Assembly: GCA_051960855.1 (NCBI GenBank)
Contig: JBQCDV010000091.1
Span: 76,520-140,519 of the forward strand
DNA: 64,000 nt
Direction of reading: 5' to 3'
Source: JBQCDV01 sp051960855
GTDB lineage: Bacteria; Actinomycetota; Actinomycetes; JAJZTN01
The translations under genes were made by a program, and so were the position numbers. Positions 41,152 through 50,168 of the stretch are shown here, piece by piece. The notes below the pieces were generated by a model. It was not told the DNA's origin. It saw only the letters and a program-made list of their open reading frames with translations, and did no database searches. The number at the start of each line of letters is the position of its first letter. Position 1 is the stretch's first letter.

Positions 41152-41847
41152 TCAGCGCGTGCCGCGCGGCATCTTGGGCATGCGCGCGCCCTTGGGCAGC
41201 GGCCCGCGCGGCATCATCTGCTGCGCCGGGGTGCCCATGGCGCGCAGGCGCTTGTTGACCTCCGCGATGTCGGCCTTGGCCAGCGGGCCGCCCTTGAGCT
41301 TCATGACATGGCGGGTCAGCTTGCGCAGGGGCACCTGCCCCTCGCCGTTGCCCGCCTGCAGCTCGTGCACCGGGACGTCGGGAACGACGCGGGCGAGACG
41401 CTTGCGCTCGTTGGCGAGCAGCTGGGTGACCCGAGAGGGGGAGGAGCCCTCGCCAACGAGGACGACACCAGGGCGGCCCACCGCGCGGTGGACGAGGTCC
41501 TGCTGCCGGTTGACCGCGACCGCGGGCGTGACCGTCCAGCCGCGCCGCAGGGTCTGCAGTACGGCGGCCGCCGCGCCCGGCTGGCCCTCTACGGAGGAGT
41601 AGGCCGACCGCTCGGCACGCCGCCCGAAGACGATGGTCGTCAGCGCGATTGCGGCGAGCAGCCCCAGGACGCCGAGGTACCAGACGTGGCCGATGAGCAG
41701 CCCGATGAGGAGAAAGACGACGAGGGTGCCGAAGAAGACGCCGGCGAGGATGAGCCCGATCTGAGGGTCACCCTGCTTCGTCATCCGGTAGGCGGACCGG
41801 ATCTGCGCGACGCGGCTCTGCTTGGGCGGGGTAGCTGCTGTGGCCAT
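41152..41847 (-). CDS. DUF4191 membrane protein
   Basis: A 231-aa actinobacterial DUF4191 protein (Rv2219 orthologue by position and pattern): MTKQGDPQIGLILAGVF, two adjacent helices at residues 35-75, then a soluble domain with GRPGVVLVGEG and VHELQAGNGEGQVPLRKL and a basic C-tail ending MPKMPRGTR. ATG at 41847 chosen over a longer open frame. No known function; conserved next to lipA. Confidence 0.87.
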   Translation of the reverse strand: MATAATPPKQSRVAQIRSAYRMTKQGDPQIGLILAGVFFGTLVVFLLIGLLIGHVWYLGVLGLLAAIALTTIVFGRRAERSAYSSVEGQPGAAAAVLQTLRRGWTVTPAVAVNRQQDLVHRAVGRPGVVLVGEGSSPSRVTQLLANERKRLARVVPDVPVHELQAGNGEGQVPLRKLTRHVMKLKGGPLAKADIAEVNKRLRAMGTPAQQMMPRGPLPKGARMPKMPRGTR

Positions 41848-41870
41848 GGTGGCGTCAGGATAGTCGGCGC

Positions 41871-42902
41871 CTAGCGCGCCAGCAGCCCCGCGACCTCCTG
41901 CCGTGCCGGCGCACCCTCGGCCAGGTGGGCCAGGGCCTCGGGCAGCTCCTGCCCGCGGCGACGCATGGCCTGTGCCCAGAGCCGCCCGGCTCGGTACGAC
42001 GACCGCACGAGTGGTCCGCTCATCACGCCGAGGAAGCCGATGGCCTCGGCCTCGTCGCACAGTGAGACAAACTCCTCCGGGTGCACCCACCGCTCGACGG
42101 GGTGGTGACGCACGGAGGGGCGCAGGTACTGCGTGATCGTGACCAGGTCGCAGCCGGCCTCGTGCAGATCGTGCAGGGCGGCGACGACCTCGTCGGTCGT
42201 CTCGCCCATGCCCAGGATCAGGTTGCTCTTGGTGACCATGCCGGCCTCGCGGGCCAGGCGGATGACGTCGAGCGACCGCTCGTAGCGGAAGCCGGGACGT
42301 ATCCGCTTGAAGATGCGCGGCACCGTCTCGAGGTTGTGGGCGAAGACCTCCGGCGCGGCGTCGAAGACCTGCTGCAGCAGCTCGGCCCTGCCGCTGAAGT
42401 CCGGCACGAGGATCTCGACGCCCGTCCCAGGGTTGAGCGCGTGCACCTGGCGGATGGTCTCGCTGTAGAGCCAGGCGCCCTCGTCGTCGAGGTCGTCGCG
42501 CGTGACGCCGGTGATGGTGGCGTAGCGCAGGCCCATCGTCCGCACCGACTCCGCCACCCGACGCGGCTCGTCGCGGTCAAGCGGCTCGGGCTTGCCAGTG
42601 TGGATCTGGCAGAAGTCGCAGCGGCGGGTGCACTCGTCGCCGCCGATGAGGAAGGTGGCCTCGCGGTCTTCCCAGCACTCGTAGATGTTGGGGCAGCCGG
42701 CCTCCTGGCACACCGTGTGCAGACCCTCGCTCTGCACCAACCCGCGCAGCTCGCGGTACTCCGGACCCATCTTCGCCCGGGTGCGGATCCACTCCGGCTT
42801 CTTCTCGATCGGCGTCTCGGAGTTGCGGACCTCCAGACGCAGCAGGCGCCGCCCCTCGGGGGCGACGCGCGAGTCGGGGACCGAAGCCGTTGCATCTACC
42901 AC
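41871..42902 (-). CDS. lipA: Lipoyl synthase
   Basis: A 343-aa radical SAM enzyme inserting two sulfurs into octanoyl-lysine on E2 and H proteins. The auxiliary cluster Cys are in [12 protein letters not shown], the SAM-cluster Cys in CTRRCDFC, and the C-terminal Ser ligand in [17 protein letters not shown] is the SAM-binding turn. It follows lipB (25-bp gap) and serves the lipoylated SucB encoded 8 kb away. Confidence 0.96.
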   Translation of the reverse strand: MVDATASVPDSRVAPEGRRLLRLEVRNSETPIEKKPEWIRTRAKMGPEYRELRGLVQSEGLHTVCQEAGCPNIYECWEDREATFLIGGDECTRRCDFCQIHTGKPEPLDRDEPRRVAESVRTMGLRYATITGVTRDDLDDEGAWLYSETIRQVHALNPGTGVEILVPDFSGRAELLQQVFDAAPEVFAHNLETVPRIFKRIRPGFRYERSLDVIRLAREAGMVTKSNLILGMGETTDEVVAALHDLHEAGCDLVTITQYLRPSVRHHPVERWVHPEEFVSLCDEAEAIGFLGVMSGPLVRSSYRAGRLWAQAMRRRGQELPEALAHLAEGAPARQEVAGLLAR

Positions 42903-42927
42903 GACATCAGCGTACGTCGGGCCGGGC

Positions 42928-43587
42928 TCAACCCGGCAGCCCGACCTCCACCAGGCGCCGCCGCACGAGAGGGAGCGCCTCGGTCACGGTGACGTCGCGG
43001 CCTAGCTCGGCGGACAGTGAGGTGACACCGGCGTCGGCGATCCCGCAGGGCACGATCCGGCCGAAGGCGCCGAGGTCGCAGTCGCAGTTGAGCGCGAAGC
43101 CGTGCATCGTCACGCCCTGCGAGACGCGGATGCCGATGGCTGCGATCTTGCGTTCGGGGCGTCCGGTGACCGGGTCGGCGCCCAGCCAGACGCCGCTGCG
43201 GCCCTCGACCCGGCCGGCGGCGACCCCCAGGTCGGCGCACACGCGGATCAGCGCCTCCTCGACCCGGCGTACGTAGGCGACGACGTCGATGGGCTCGGCG
43301 AGCTTCACGATCGGGTAGCCCACCAGCTGGCCCGGCCCGTGCCACGTGATCTTGCCGCCGCGGTCGACGTCGACCACCGGTGTCCCGTCGAAGGGCCGCT
43401 CGTGCGGCTCGGTGCGCTTGCCTGCCGTGTAGACGGCCGGATGTTCCAGCAGGAGACAGGTGTCGGGTTGCTCGCCGGTCACGACCGCGCCGTGCACCTC
43501 GCGCTGGCGGTCCCAGGCGTCGCGGTAGTCCACGACTCCGGCCTCGACGAACACGAGCTGGCGGGTCTGCTCAGGAGCAACGGTCAC
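42928..43587 (-). CDS. lipB: Lipoyl(octanoyl) transferase
   Basis: A 219-aa cysteine/lysine-dyad acyltransferase moving octanoate from ACP to apo-lipoyl domains. [20 protein letters not shown] carries the catalytic Lys and the RGGxxT-like turn, and [16 protein letters not shown] the catalytic Cys. GTG start. Paired with lipA in the order lipB-lipA, together the endogenous lipoate pathway. Confidence 0.95.
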   Translation of the reverse strand: MTVAPEQTRQLVFVEAGVVDYRDAWDRQREVHGAVVTGEQPDTCLLLEHPAVYTAGKRTEPHERPFDGTPVVDVDRGGKITWHGPGQLVGYPIVKLAEPIDVVAYVRRVEEALIRVCADLGVAAGRVEGRSGVWLGADPVTGRPERKIAAIGIRVSQGVTMHGFALNCDCDLGAFGRIVPCGIADAGVTSLSAELGRDVTVTEALPLVRRRLVEVGLPG

Positions 43588-43618
43588 GCCCCCACGATAC
43601 GAGCGCCCTCAGGAGGCG

Positions 43619-44101
43619 TCACTCCCAGCGTGCCGCCGACAGCCGCTGGACGAGACCGGTGAGCAGCGGCCGCAGTGTCTCTCGCTCCTCCGGGGAGAAC
43701 AGCCGCTCGGCGGCGTCCTCATCGACAGCCTCGGCCAGGGCGCGCTCCCCGTCACGGGTGCGGCTCACCACGAAGCGCCGCCGGTCGTCAGGGTCGCGGT
43801 GACGCTCGACGAGGCCGCTGCGCTCGAGGCGCTCCACCAGCCGGCTGACGGTCTGCTCCTCGACGCCGATCGCTGCGGCGAGCGCACGCTGGCTGCTCGA
43901 GCCGGCGGCGAGCACGTGCAGCACGGCGACCGACGCGTGGGTGAGCCCCCACGAGGAGAGGTGAGCGTTCCACTCGTGCTCGACCAGCCGGGCGGCCGCC
44001 GACAGCAGCCGTCCCGTCGGCCACTCGGAGACAGCGTCATCAGGAACGGCGTCATCAGGAACGGCGTCATAGCGCACAGCGCCGTCGTCGACCTCAGCCA
44101 C
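43619..44101 (-). CDS. MarR-family transcriptional regulator
   Basis: A 160-aa MarR regulator with a winged helix: SSQRALAAAIGVEEQTVSRLVERLERSGLVER, then HRDPDDRRRFVVSRTRDGE wing. Residues about 12-26 contain a DDAVP repeat made by a 15-bp tandem duplication (44034-44063). Divergent from an MMPL transporter, with a 16-bp perfect palindrome between them, so it likely controls both genes. Confidence 0.9.
   Translation of the reverse strand: MAEVDDGAVRYDAVPDDAVPDDAVSEWPTGRLLSAAARLVEHEWNAHLSSWGLTHASVAVLHVLAAGSSSQRALAAAIGVEEQTVSRLVERLERSGLVERHRDPDDRRRFVVSRTRDGERALAEAVDEDAAERLFSPEERETLRPLLTGLVQRLSAARWE
44034..44070. repeat. 15-bp tandem repeat in the MarR N-terminus
   Basis: GCGTCATCAGGAACG occurs at 44034-44048 and 44049-44063, with a third partial copy to 44070. 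It encodes the DDAVPDDAV stretch before the DNA-binding domain and can change length without a frameshift. Confidence 0.85.
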
Positions 44102-44168
44102 GGCGGAACCGTAAGCCGAACGCTCTCGGGTGGCGACCGCTGCGGCGTTCCGCGATACTCGCTGCGAC

Positions 44169-44184
44169 GCTCAGCATGCTGAGC
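44169..44184. promoter_or_regulatory. Perfect 16-bp palindrome, MarR operator candidate
   Basis: GCTCAGCATGCTGAGC is fully self-complementary and lies between the divergent marR (start 44101) and MMPL (start 44216) genes. Outer arms GCGAC (44164-44168) and GTCGC (44188-44192) extend the symmetry with a 3-base offset. Size and place fit a MarR dimer site. Confidence 0.75.
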
Positions 44185-44215
44185 ATTGTCGCGCACCCGC
44201 ACGAGGGGAACCCCC

Positions 44216-46444
44216 ATGAGCACGAGCACTGACAGCGCCAGCACGGGCAGCAGCAGCTCTGGCAGCAGCAGCTCTGGCAGCAGCAGAGGCCCGCGGCCCG
44301 GGCTGAGCACGCGCCGGCCTTCCGCCTGGCTGCGGTGGGTCCTGCCGGCGGCGCTCGTGGTGGTCTGGCTCGCTCTCGGCGGCATCGCCGGGCCCTACAG
44401 CGGCAAGCTGGGCGAGGTCCAGAAGAACGACAACTCCTCCTTCCTGCCGGCGAGTGCGGAGTCGACGCGGGCCGGGGAGCTCGCGGCGCAGTTCCGGCAG
44501 ACCGAGACGCTGCCGACGTTCATCGTGGTGGAGGGCAGCCAGCAGGAGATCTCCCAGGTGCAGGACGACGTCCGGCAGCTGGCCAGCCAGATCCCGTCGC
44601 TGCCGTTGGAGAGCAGCAAGGGCGGAACGGCGGGGGACCGCACCGTCGGTGACTTCCTGCCGCCGGCCCCGCCCACGGTGGTGCCGAGCAAGGACGGCAA
44701 GGCGCTGCTGGTGCCGCTGCCCATTGACTCGAAGACCGCGACCGAGGCCCTGCCCGACGGCTCGCTTCCGCTGGTCGACGTCGTGCAGACCGTGCGCGAC
44801 CGGATGCACGCCGAGCTCGGCCCGCTCGGCGTGGACAGCTACGTCACCGGTGTGGGTGGGCAGTCCGCGGACGCAGTCAAGGCGTTCGGCGGGCTCGACT
44901 CGATCCTGCTGCTGGTCGCACTGGGCGTCGTCTTCGTCATCCTGCTGGTCGTCTACCGCTCGCCGCTGCTGCCGATCCTCGTGCTGCTGTCGGCCGGCTT
45001 CGGGCTCGGGCTGGCCAGCTTCGTCGTCTACCTGCTCGCCGACGGTGGAGTGCTGACCCTCAGCGGCCAGAGCCAGGGGATCCTGTCCATCCTCGTCGTC
45101 GGTGCGGCCACCGACTACTCGCTGCTGCTCGTCTCCCGCTACCGCGAGGAGCTGCGACGGCACGAGAACCGCGCCGATGCCATGCTGACCGCTCTCAAGC
45201 GGGCGGCTGAGCCGATCATCGCCAGCGCCGTCACCGTCGCCCTCGGCGTGCTGTGCCTGCTGGCCAGCGGACTCAACAGCAACCGCAGCCTCGGCCCGGT
45301 CGCCGCCATCGGCATCGTGTGCGCGCTGGCCGCCGCCATCACGTTCCTGCCCGCGGTCCTCACTCTGCTCGGGCGGGCGGCCTTCTGGCCCTTCCGTCCG
45401 AAGTTCGGCTCGGCCGTCGTCGAGCATGGGGGCATCTGGGGCCGCATCGCGGACGCCGTCGCCCGCCGGCCCCGCCGCATCTGGGTGACGGCGGTGGCGG
45501 TGCTGCTGGTGCTCGCGGCCTTCCTGCCGACCTTCCGCGGCAGCGGCACGAGTGCCTCCGACATCTTCCTCAACCCCACGGAGAGCGTGCAGGGCCAGGA
45601 CGCGCTCGCCCGGCACTTCCCGGCGGGGTCGGGCAGCCCTGCGGTCATCGTCGCTCCCGCGTCCGCCGTGGACAGCGTCGTTCGCGTCGCCTCGCAGACC
45701 GAGGGCGTGCAGAGCGCCGCCCCCGTCACCGCCCCCGGTGGGTCAGCCCCGCGCGTCGAGAACGGTCTCGTCGAGGTCCAGGCCACGCTGGCCGACGGCC
45801 CGGACACGCCGGCCGCGGAGGACACCGTCCTGCGGCTGCGCGACCGCCTCGACTCGGTGAGCAAGGAGGCCCTGGTCGGCGGCCCGACGGCCCAGCAGCT
45901 CGACGTCCGCGAGACCAGCGCCCACGACCTGCGGGTGATCATCCCGCTCGTCCTCGTCGTGGTGTTCATCGTGCTCGCGCTGCTGCTGCGCGCGCTGGTC
46001 GCACCGCTGCTGCTGGTGGCGGCCAACGTGCTGTCCTTCGCCGCCACCCTGGGCGCCTCGGCGATCGCCTTCAATCACATCTTCGGCTTCGCAGGAGCCG
46101 ACCCGGCCGTGCCGCTGTACTCCTTCGTCTTCCTCGTCGCCCTCGGTGTCGACTACTCGATCTTCCTGATGACGCGGGTGCGCGAGGAGACCAAGCACGT
46201 GGGCACGGCGCAAGGGGTGGACAACGGGCTCGCGGTGACCGGAGGGGTCATCACCAGCGCGGGCATCGTGCTCGCGGCGACGTTCGGGGCGCTGGCGGTC
46301 GTGCCGATCCTGTTCCTCGTCGAGATCGCCTTCATCGTCGCCTTCGGCGTGCTGCTCGACACGCTGATCGTGCGCAGCCTCATCGTGCCGGCGCTCTCGC
46401 TCGAGATCGGCGGCCGGATCTGGTGGCCCAGCAAACTCCGCTAG
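44216..46444 (+). CDS. MMPL/RND-family membrane transporter
   Basis: A 742-aa MMPL protein with two six-helix halves, each holding the GxxxDYSLFL-type motif: VVGAATDYSLLLVSRYREEL near residue 300 and ALGVDYSIFLMTRVREE near residue 645; two periplasmic loops follow helix 1 and helix 7. The N-terminus begins with a Ser-rich repeat (GSSSSGSSSSGSS) before the first helix. ATG at 44216 with GAGGGG upstream. Cargo unknown; relatives export lipids or drugs. Regulation by the divergent MarR protein is likely. Confidence 0.9.
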   Translation: MSTSTDSASTGSSSSGSSSSGSSRGPRPGLSTRRPSAWLRWVLPAALVVVWLALGGIAGPYSGKLGEVQKNDNSSFLPASAESTRAGELAAQFRQTETLPTFIVVEGSQQEISQVQDDVRQLASQIPSLPLESSKGGTAGDRTVGDFLPPAPPTVVPSKDGKALLVPLPIDSKTATEALPDGSLPLVDVVQTVRDRMHAELGPLGVDSYVTGVGGQSADAVKAFGGLDSILLLVALGVVFVILLVVYRSPLLPILVLLSAGFGLGLASFVVYLLADGGVLTLSGQSQGILSILVVGAATDYSLLLVSRYREELRRHENRADAMLTALKRAAEPIIASAVTVALGVLCLLASGLNSNRSLGPVAAIGIVCALAAAITFLPAVLTLLGRAAFWPFRPKFGSAVVEHGGIWGRIADAVARRPRRIWVTAVAVLLVLAAFLPTFRGSGTSASDIFLNPTESVQGQDALARHFPAGSGSPAVIVAPASAVDSVVRVASQTEGVQSAAPVTAPGGSAPRVENGLVEVQATLADGPDTPAAEDTVLRLRDRLDSVSKEALVGGPTAQQLDVRETSAHDLRVIIPLVLVVVFIVLALLLRALVAPLLLVAANVLSFAATLGASAIAFNHIFGFAGADPAVPLYSFVFLVALGVDYSIFLMTRVREETKHVGTAQGVDNGLAVTGGVITSAGIVLAATFGALAVVPILFLVEIAFIVAFGVLLDTLIVRSLIVPALSLEIGGRIWWPSKLR

Positions 46445-46462
46445 GGAAGGCCGGGGCCCCGG

Positions 46463-47227
46463 TCAGGACCAGCGGCGTTTGCCAGGGGCGAGGCGGCGGG
46501 TGTCTAGACGGGTCTCGACCACCGAGCCGGCCTCGGCCCCGGTGACGGCCTTCTCGACGCGGTAGCAGGCCGCCCCGTCGCGCTCGGCCACGCAGTCGAC
46601 GAGCCCCGTGCCCTCGTACACCAGGCCAGCGCCGTCGTCGGTGCAGTACGTCAGGCCCAGCGTCCCGTCCGCGACCAGTCGGTGCACGGTCGGGCGGCGG
46701 CTCTCCTCCGAGTCGTAGTGGACGCCGTTGTCGTAGGGGAGCAGCGCTAGGCCGTTGGTGACGGCGCGAAGCTCCGGTCCGAACGAGTCGGTCGTGCCGC
46801 CCCGGTGCCAGCAGATCGACCCCGCCGACACACCGCCGAGCACCACGCCCGCCTCCCACACCGTCCGGAAGACCTCGTCGAGCCCGTGGACACGCCAGAC
46901 CGCGAGGAGGTTGGCGACCGAGCCGCCGTTGACCCACACAACGTCCTGGTGCAGCAGGTGGTCCAGCACGTCGTCGACGCTGGGCATCGGGAACAGATTG
47001 AGGTGCGTGACCTCGACGCCAGCGACCATTCCGGCCTCGCTGACCCGGGCGTTGAACCACCGCTGGTCGCCCCCGGCCGTGCCGAGGTGGCACAGCCGCG
47101 GCGCCCGGCCGGTGACACCGCTGCGCTCGATGGCGTGGTGGATGAGGTCGGCGAACTCCAGGTCGGTCCGCACCCCCCACGCCCAGCCTCCGGAAGTGGC
47201 CACGATCGTCGGCTTGTCAGCGGGCAC
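46463..47227 (-). CDS. Peptidase S51 (dipeptidase E/cyanophycinase-like)
   Basis: A 254-aa serine peptidase with the S51 fold: VATSGGWAWGV at the start, VVWVNGGSVANLLAVW, and the nucleophile elbow VLGGVSAGSICWH (Ser in GxSAG). Family members cleave Asp-X dipeptides or cyanophycin; the Trp-rich context resembles the peptidase E branch. GTG start; overlaps the end of the upstream flavoprotein gene by 11 bp on the same strand, hence coupled. Confidence 0.85.
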   Translation of the reverse strand: MPADKPTIVATSGGWAWGVRTDLEFADLIHHAIERSGVTGRAPRLCHLGTAGGDQRWFNARVSEAGMVAGVEVTHLNLFPMPSVDDVLDHLLHQDVVWVNGGSVANLLAVWRVHGLDEVFRTVWEAGVVLGGVSAGSICWHRGGTTDSFGPELRAVTNGLALLPYDNGVHYDSEESRRPTVHRLVADGTLGLTYCTDDGAGLVYEGTGLVDCVAERDGAACYRVEKAVTGAEAGSVVETRLDTRRLAPGKRRWS

Positions 47228-48494
47228 GGTGCTCCTCTGCGGGGGTGCGGCCAAGGGCGGCGAGAACGGCGGTGGCGGTGCGGCGGCCCGAGACGAGCGC
47301 GCCCTGGATGGAGGGGGTGTCGTGGGTGTCCCCGCAGGCGAAGAGCCGCTCGCCGAGCTGGACCGGTCGCCGCAGCGGCAGCGGGGGTGTCGCGACGGGC
47401 AGCGCGTGCGGGATGACCGAGACGTCCACGAGGTCCCACGCGCTGGTCGGGACTCGGTAGATCTGCTGGCACTGCCGGCGCACCTCGGCTTCGAGCTGCG
47501 GTGCGGCTCCGAGGACCGTCGCCTGCACGAGCCACCATCCGGGAGGGGCATAGCTCGGCGCGGCGAGGCTCTGCACCGCGGTGTTGACGACCGGGCCGCG
47601 GGAGTCGCCGTCGACGTGCAGGATGCCGTCGCGCGCGGGGCGGGCGTCTCGCCGCGAGTCGACCCCGAACCAGAACGTCGTCAGTGCGTGCCAGCCGCGG
47701 TCGCCCGTCTGACCCGTCTCGCGGGCGGTGGCGTCGACCACGACGGCGGGAGAGCGGCGCGCTGCGGCGTTCGTCAAGGCCTGCGTCTCGAACGGCGCCC
47801 CGACGGCGAGCGCGCCGTCCGGCAGGCGCGCCGCGAGCTGCTGGGAAATCGCCCCCATCCCGGCAGCGGGGACCGCGGGCGTGCCGCGCAGGAAGCTGCG
47901 GAGGACGAGGTCGACGAAGCGACGTGAGGTGGCCAGCTCCGCTTCGCCGAGCACGCCGGCGAGGAAGGGGCGCACGATGCGTTCGAGGACCGGGCCACGC
48001 AGACCTGCGTGGGAGAAGGCCTGCGCTGCTGGCACGTCGACGCGCCGCTTGAGGTCCGCTGGGTCCTCGTAGCCGGCCGCCATCGCGTAGCCGGCGAAGG
48101 TGGTGAGCCCGGTCAGCACCCTGGGGCCGTCCTGGGCGACGAGCCGGGCGACGGCAGCCGCACTCTCCGGGACTGTCAGCGGAGCGCGGCGGGGGTCGAG
48201 CAGGCGGAGGGTGCGGTCGCCGGTCGCGACGGCCACCCCCGGGGGGAACGCCTGCAGCTGCAGGGCGGCGAGGTCGAGCAGCTCGGGTGCGGCCGGATAC
48301 GCCGGGTTGAGCAGCTGGAAGCCCCGGTCGATGACGAACCCGTCGACGACGCGGCTGCGGACGCGCCCGCCGACCTCCGGCTCGGCCTCGACCACGCCGA
48401 CCGGCACGCCGGCGTCGTGCAGGGTCACGGCGCACGCGAGTCCCGCGAGACCCGCTCCGACGACGAGGACCTCGCAGTCGATCGGCACGCTCAC
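47217..48494 (-). CDS. FAD-dependent amine oxidase/phytoene-desaturase-like protein
   Basis: A 425-aa flavoprotein. The FAD Rossmann motif VLVVGAGLAGLACAVTL is at residues 8-24, followed by EAEPEVGGRVRS, and the C-terminal FAD motif is FACGDTHDTPSIQGALVSGRRTA. RGFQLLNPAYPA is typical of the NAD(P)/FAD oxidoreductase group close to protoporphyrinogen oxidase/phytoene desaturase. Start GTG at 48494; a longer frame exists, but the conserved motif sits close behind this codon. Substrate unknown. Confidence 0.85.
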   Translation of the reverse strand: MSVPIDCEVLVVGAGLAGLACAVTLHDAGVPVGVVEAEPEVGGRVRSRVVDGFVIDRGFQLLNPAYPAAPELLDLAALQLQAFPPGVAVATGDRTLRLLDPRRAPLTVPESAAAVARLVAQDGPRVLTGLTTFAGYAMAAGYEDPADLKRRVDVPAAQAFSHAGLRGPVLERIVRPFLAGVLGEAELATSRRFVDLVLRSFLRGTPAVPAAGMGAISQQLAARLPDGALAVGAPFETQALTNAAARRSPAVVVDATARETGQTGDRGWHALTTFWFGVDSRRDARPARDGILHVDGDSRGPVVNTAVQSLAAPSYAPPGWWLVQATVLGAAPQLEAEVRRQCQQIYRVPTSAWDLVDVSVIPHALPVATPPLPLRRPVQLGERLFACGDTHDTPSIQGALVSGRRTATAVLAALGRTPAEEHRAR

Positions 48495-48563
48495 GCGCTG
48501 CACGCTATCGGGGCTGTGGACAACCGACGACCCGGGGCGGGCGGTCTGCGGTGACATAGACCG

Positions 48564-50168
48564 GTGGGCAGACACTCCGCCGCAACGCTCCGGCGCAGCG
48601 CCGACCAGCGGCTGCGCATCGGCGCCTCCCTCGGGCTGGTCACCCGGTGGCCGGCGCCGCCACCGGGCTACCTGCTCGGGGAGCTGCTCGGCGTCGGCAA
48701 GCGCGGTGTCATGTGGAGTGCAGTCCAGCGCTCCACCGGCCGCCCGGTCGTGCTCGAGCGGGTGCGGGCAGATGCGGCGCTGACTGCTGGCGACGGTGCT
48801 GCTCGCTCTGCCCTCGTGTCACGAGCCAGCCTGCTGGCGCGGTGGGTCGCGCTGCAGCATCCGCGCGTGGTGCGCATGTACCCGCCGGTGGTCCTCACGG
48901 CGGAGGCGACCGGCCGCGACCACGACGAGCTCGTCCTGGTGACCGCGGCCTGTGAGGGGCGACTCGCGGATGTCCTCGCGTCCAGACGGTGGCGAGAGGG
49001 GCAGGCCCTCGCCGTCTGCCTCGGCGTGGCCGACGCGCTCGCCGCCATCCATGCCGCGGGGCTGGTCCACGGCCGAGTCGGGGTCGACTCCGTGCTGATG
49101 CACGAGGGGATCGCGGTGCTGGGGCCGCCGCGGTTCGACGACGGGCTGCCCGCCTCCTCGCTGTCGGATGACGTCGCGGCCCTCGTCCGACTGGTGCGCC
49201 GCCTCTGGGGCAACCGGCCGGTGCCGCCGCTGCTGGCTCGCACGCTGGCGGACGCAGGAAACCCGCGTGCGGGAGTCGACGCGAACGCCGTCGCCGCCGC
49301 CCTGCGCGCCAGTGGCAAGCCGGCGCGGCTGCCGGCGCCGCGCGGCGGGGCGAGTGGTGGTGCGGTGAGTGAAGGGAGGGCGCCGGCCGGTGGAAGGCGC
49401 CGCCTCCGCAGCCCCCGTCGACGGCTGCTCAGCGCTCGAGGGCTCGCCGCCCTCGCCCTGGTGGCCGTCGTGGCTCTCACTGTGGCCGTGCACGGACTCT
49501 CACCGGCCGTCCTCTCATCGTCGGGGACGCCGCAGCCATCACAGCCGTCCCCTGCGACACCTGCGGCCGTTGGAGTCGCTCAGGCGCCGACACCGACACC
49601 GATACCGATACCGACACCGCCGCCCACACCCACGCCGACGCCGCCACGGTCAGGGGCGGTGTCGTCAGGGATACCGTCAGCCCCCGGCCCTGGCCCGGCG
49701 ACGGGGGGAGGCGACGCGGGCGCCGTTCGCGGATCGATCGGGTCGGCCGCGGACGCGCGCAGGGTGCTCACCGAGCTCGACGAGCGCCGGGCGTTCGCGT
49801 TCGCGACGGACGACCAGGAGGCGTTGCGCGCGCTCTACGAGCCGCAGTCGCAGACGCTGCGGTCGGATCTGGCCGCACTGCAGGCGCTGCACGACCGCGG
49901 TGTGGTGGCAGTCGGCCTGCGGCTGCCCGTGCGTGCCGTCTCGGTGGTCGCAGTCTCGGGGGGCGCTGCAACCCTGCGAGTGACCGATGAGCGGGACGCC
50001 TACCAGGTGATCGACGCAGACGGGACCGTCGTCGAGTGGGTGCCCGGCCGCGGCGAACGCTCGTGGGTCGTCGGGCTGGTCCAGTCCGGCGGAGGGTGGC
50101 GCTACTCCTTCAGCAGGGCCGTCGCGGCGGAGTCGACATCGGGGGAAGCGAAGGCGAACCCGGACTGA
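48564..50168 (+). CDS. Membrane-anchored pseudokinase with extracellular domain
   Basis: A 534-aa protein arranged like a transmembrane Ser/Thr kinase, but with the catalytic residues gone. Residues 36-260 keep the kinase fold: GELLGVGKRGVMWSAV as P-loop, then PVVLE where the ATP-anchoring Lys is Glu65; the HRD loop is HGR (169-171) with GVDSVLM following, and DFG is GPP. A basic stretch and one helix (about 292-312) lead to a Pro/Thr-rich spacer (residues about 335-360) and a folded external domain (SIGSAADARRVLTELDERR) resembling NTF2-like lipoprotein tails. It probably binds a ligand or a partner instead of phosphorylating. Convergent with, and overlapping by 67 bp, the SDR gene. Confidence 0.8.
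   Translation: MGRHSAATLRRSADQRLRIGASLGLVTRWPAPPPGYLLGELLGVGKRGVMWSAVQRSTGRPVVLERVRADAALTAGDGAARSALVSRASLLARWVALQHPRVVRMYPPVVLTAEATGRDHDELVLVTAACEGRLADVLASRRWREGQALAVCLGVADALAAIHAAGLVHGRVGVDSVLMHEGIAVLGPPRFDDGLPASSLSDDVAALVRLVRRLWGNRPVPPLLARTLADAGNPRAGVDANAVAAALRASGKPARLPAPRGGASGGAVSEGRAPAGGRRRLRSPRRRLLSARGLAALALVAVVALTVAVHGLSPAVLSSSGTPQPSQPSPATPAAVGVAQAPTPTPIPIPTPPPTPTPTPPRSGAVSSGIPSAPGPGPATGGGDAGAVRGSIGSAADARRVLTELDERRAFAFATDDQEALRALYEPQSQTLRSDLAALQALHDRGVVAVGLRLPVRAVSVVAVSGGAATLRVTDERDAYQVIDADGTVVEWVPGRGERSWVVGLVQSGGGWRYSFSRAVAAESTSGEAKANPD

Noticed and set aside
46449..46462. CCGGGGCCCCGG palindrome after the MMPL gene as a terminator
   Set aside because: It has no loop, so the usable stem would be very short; not convincing.
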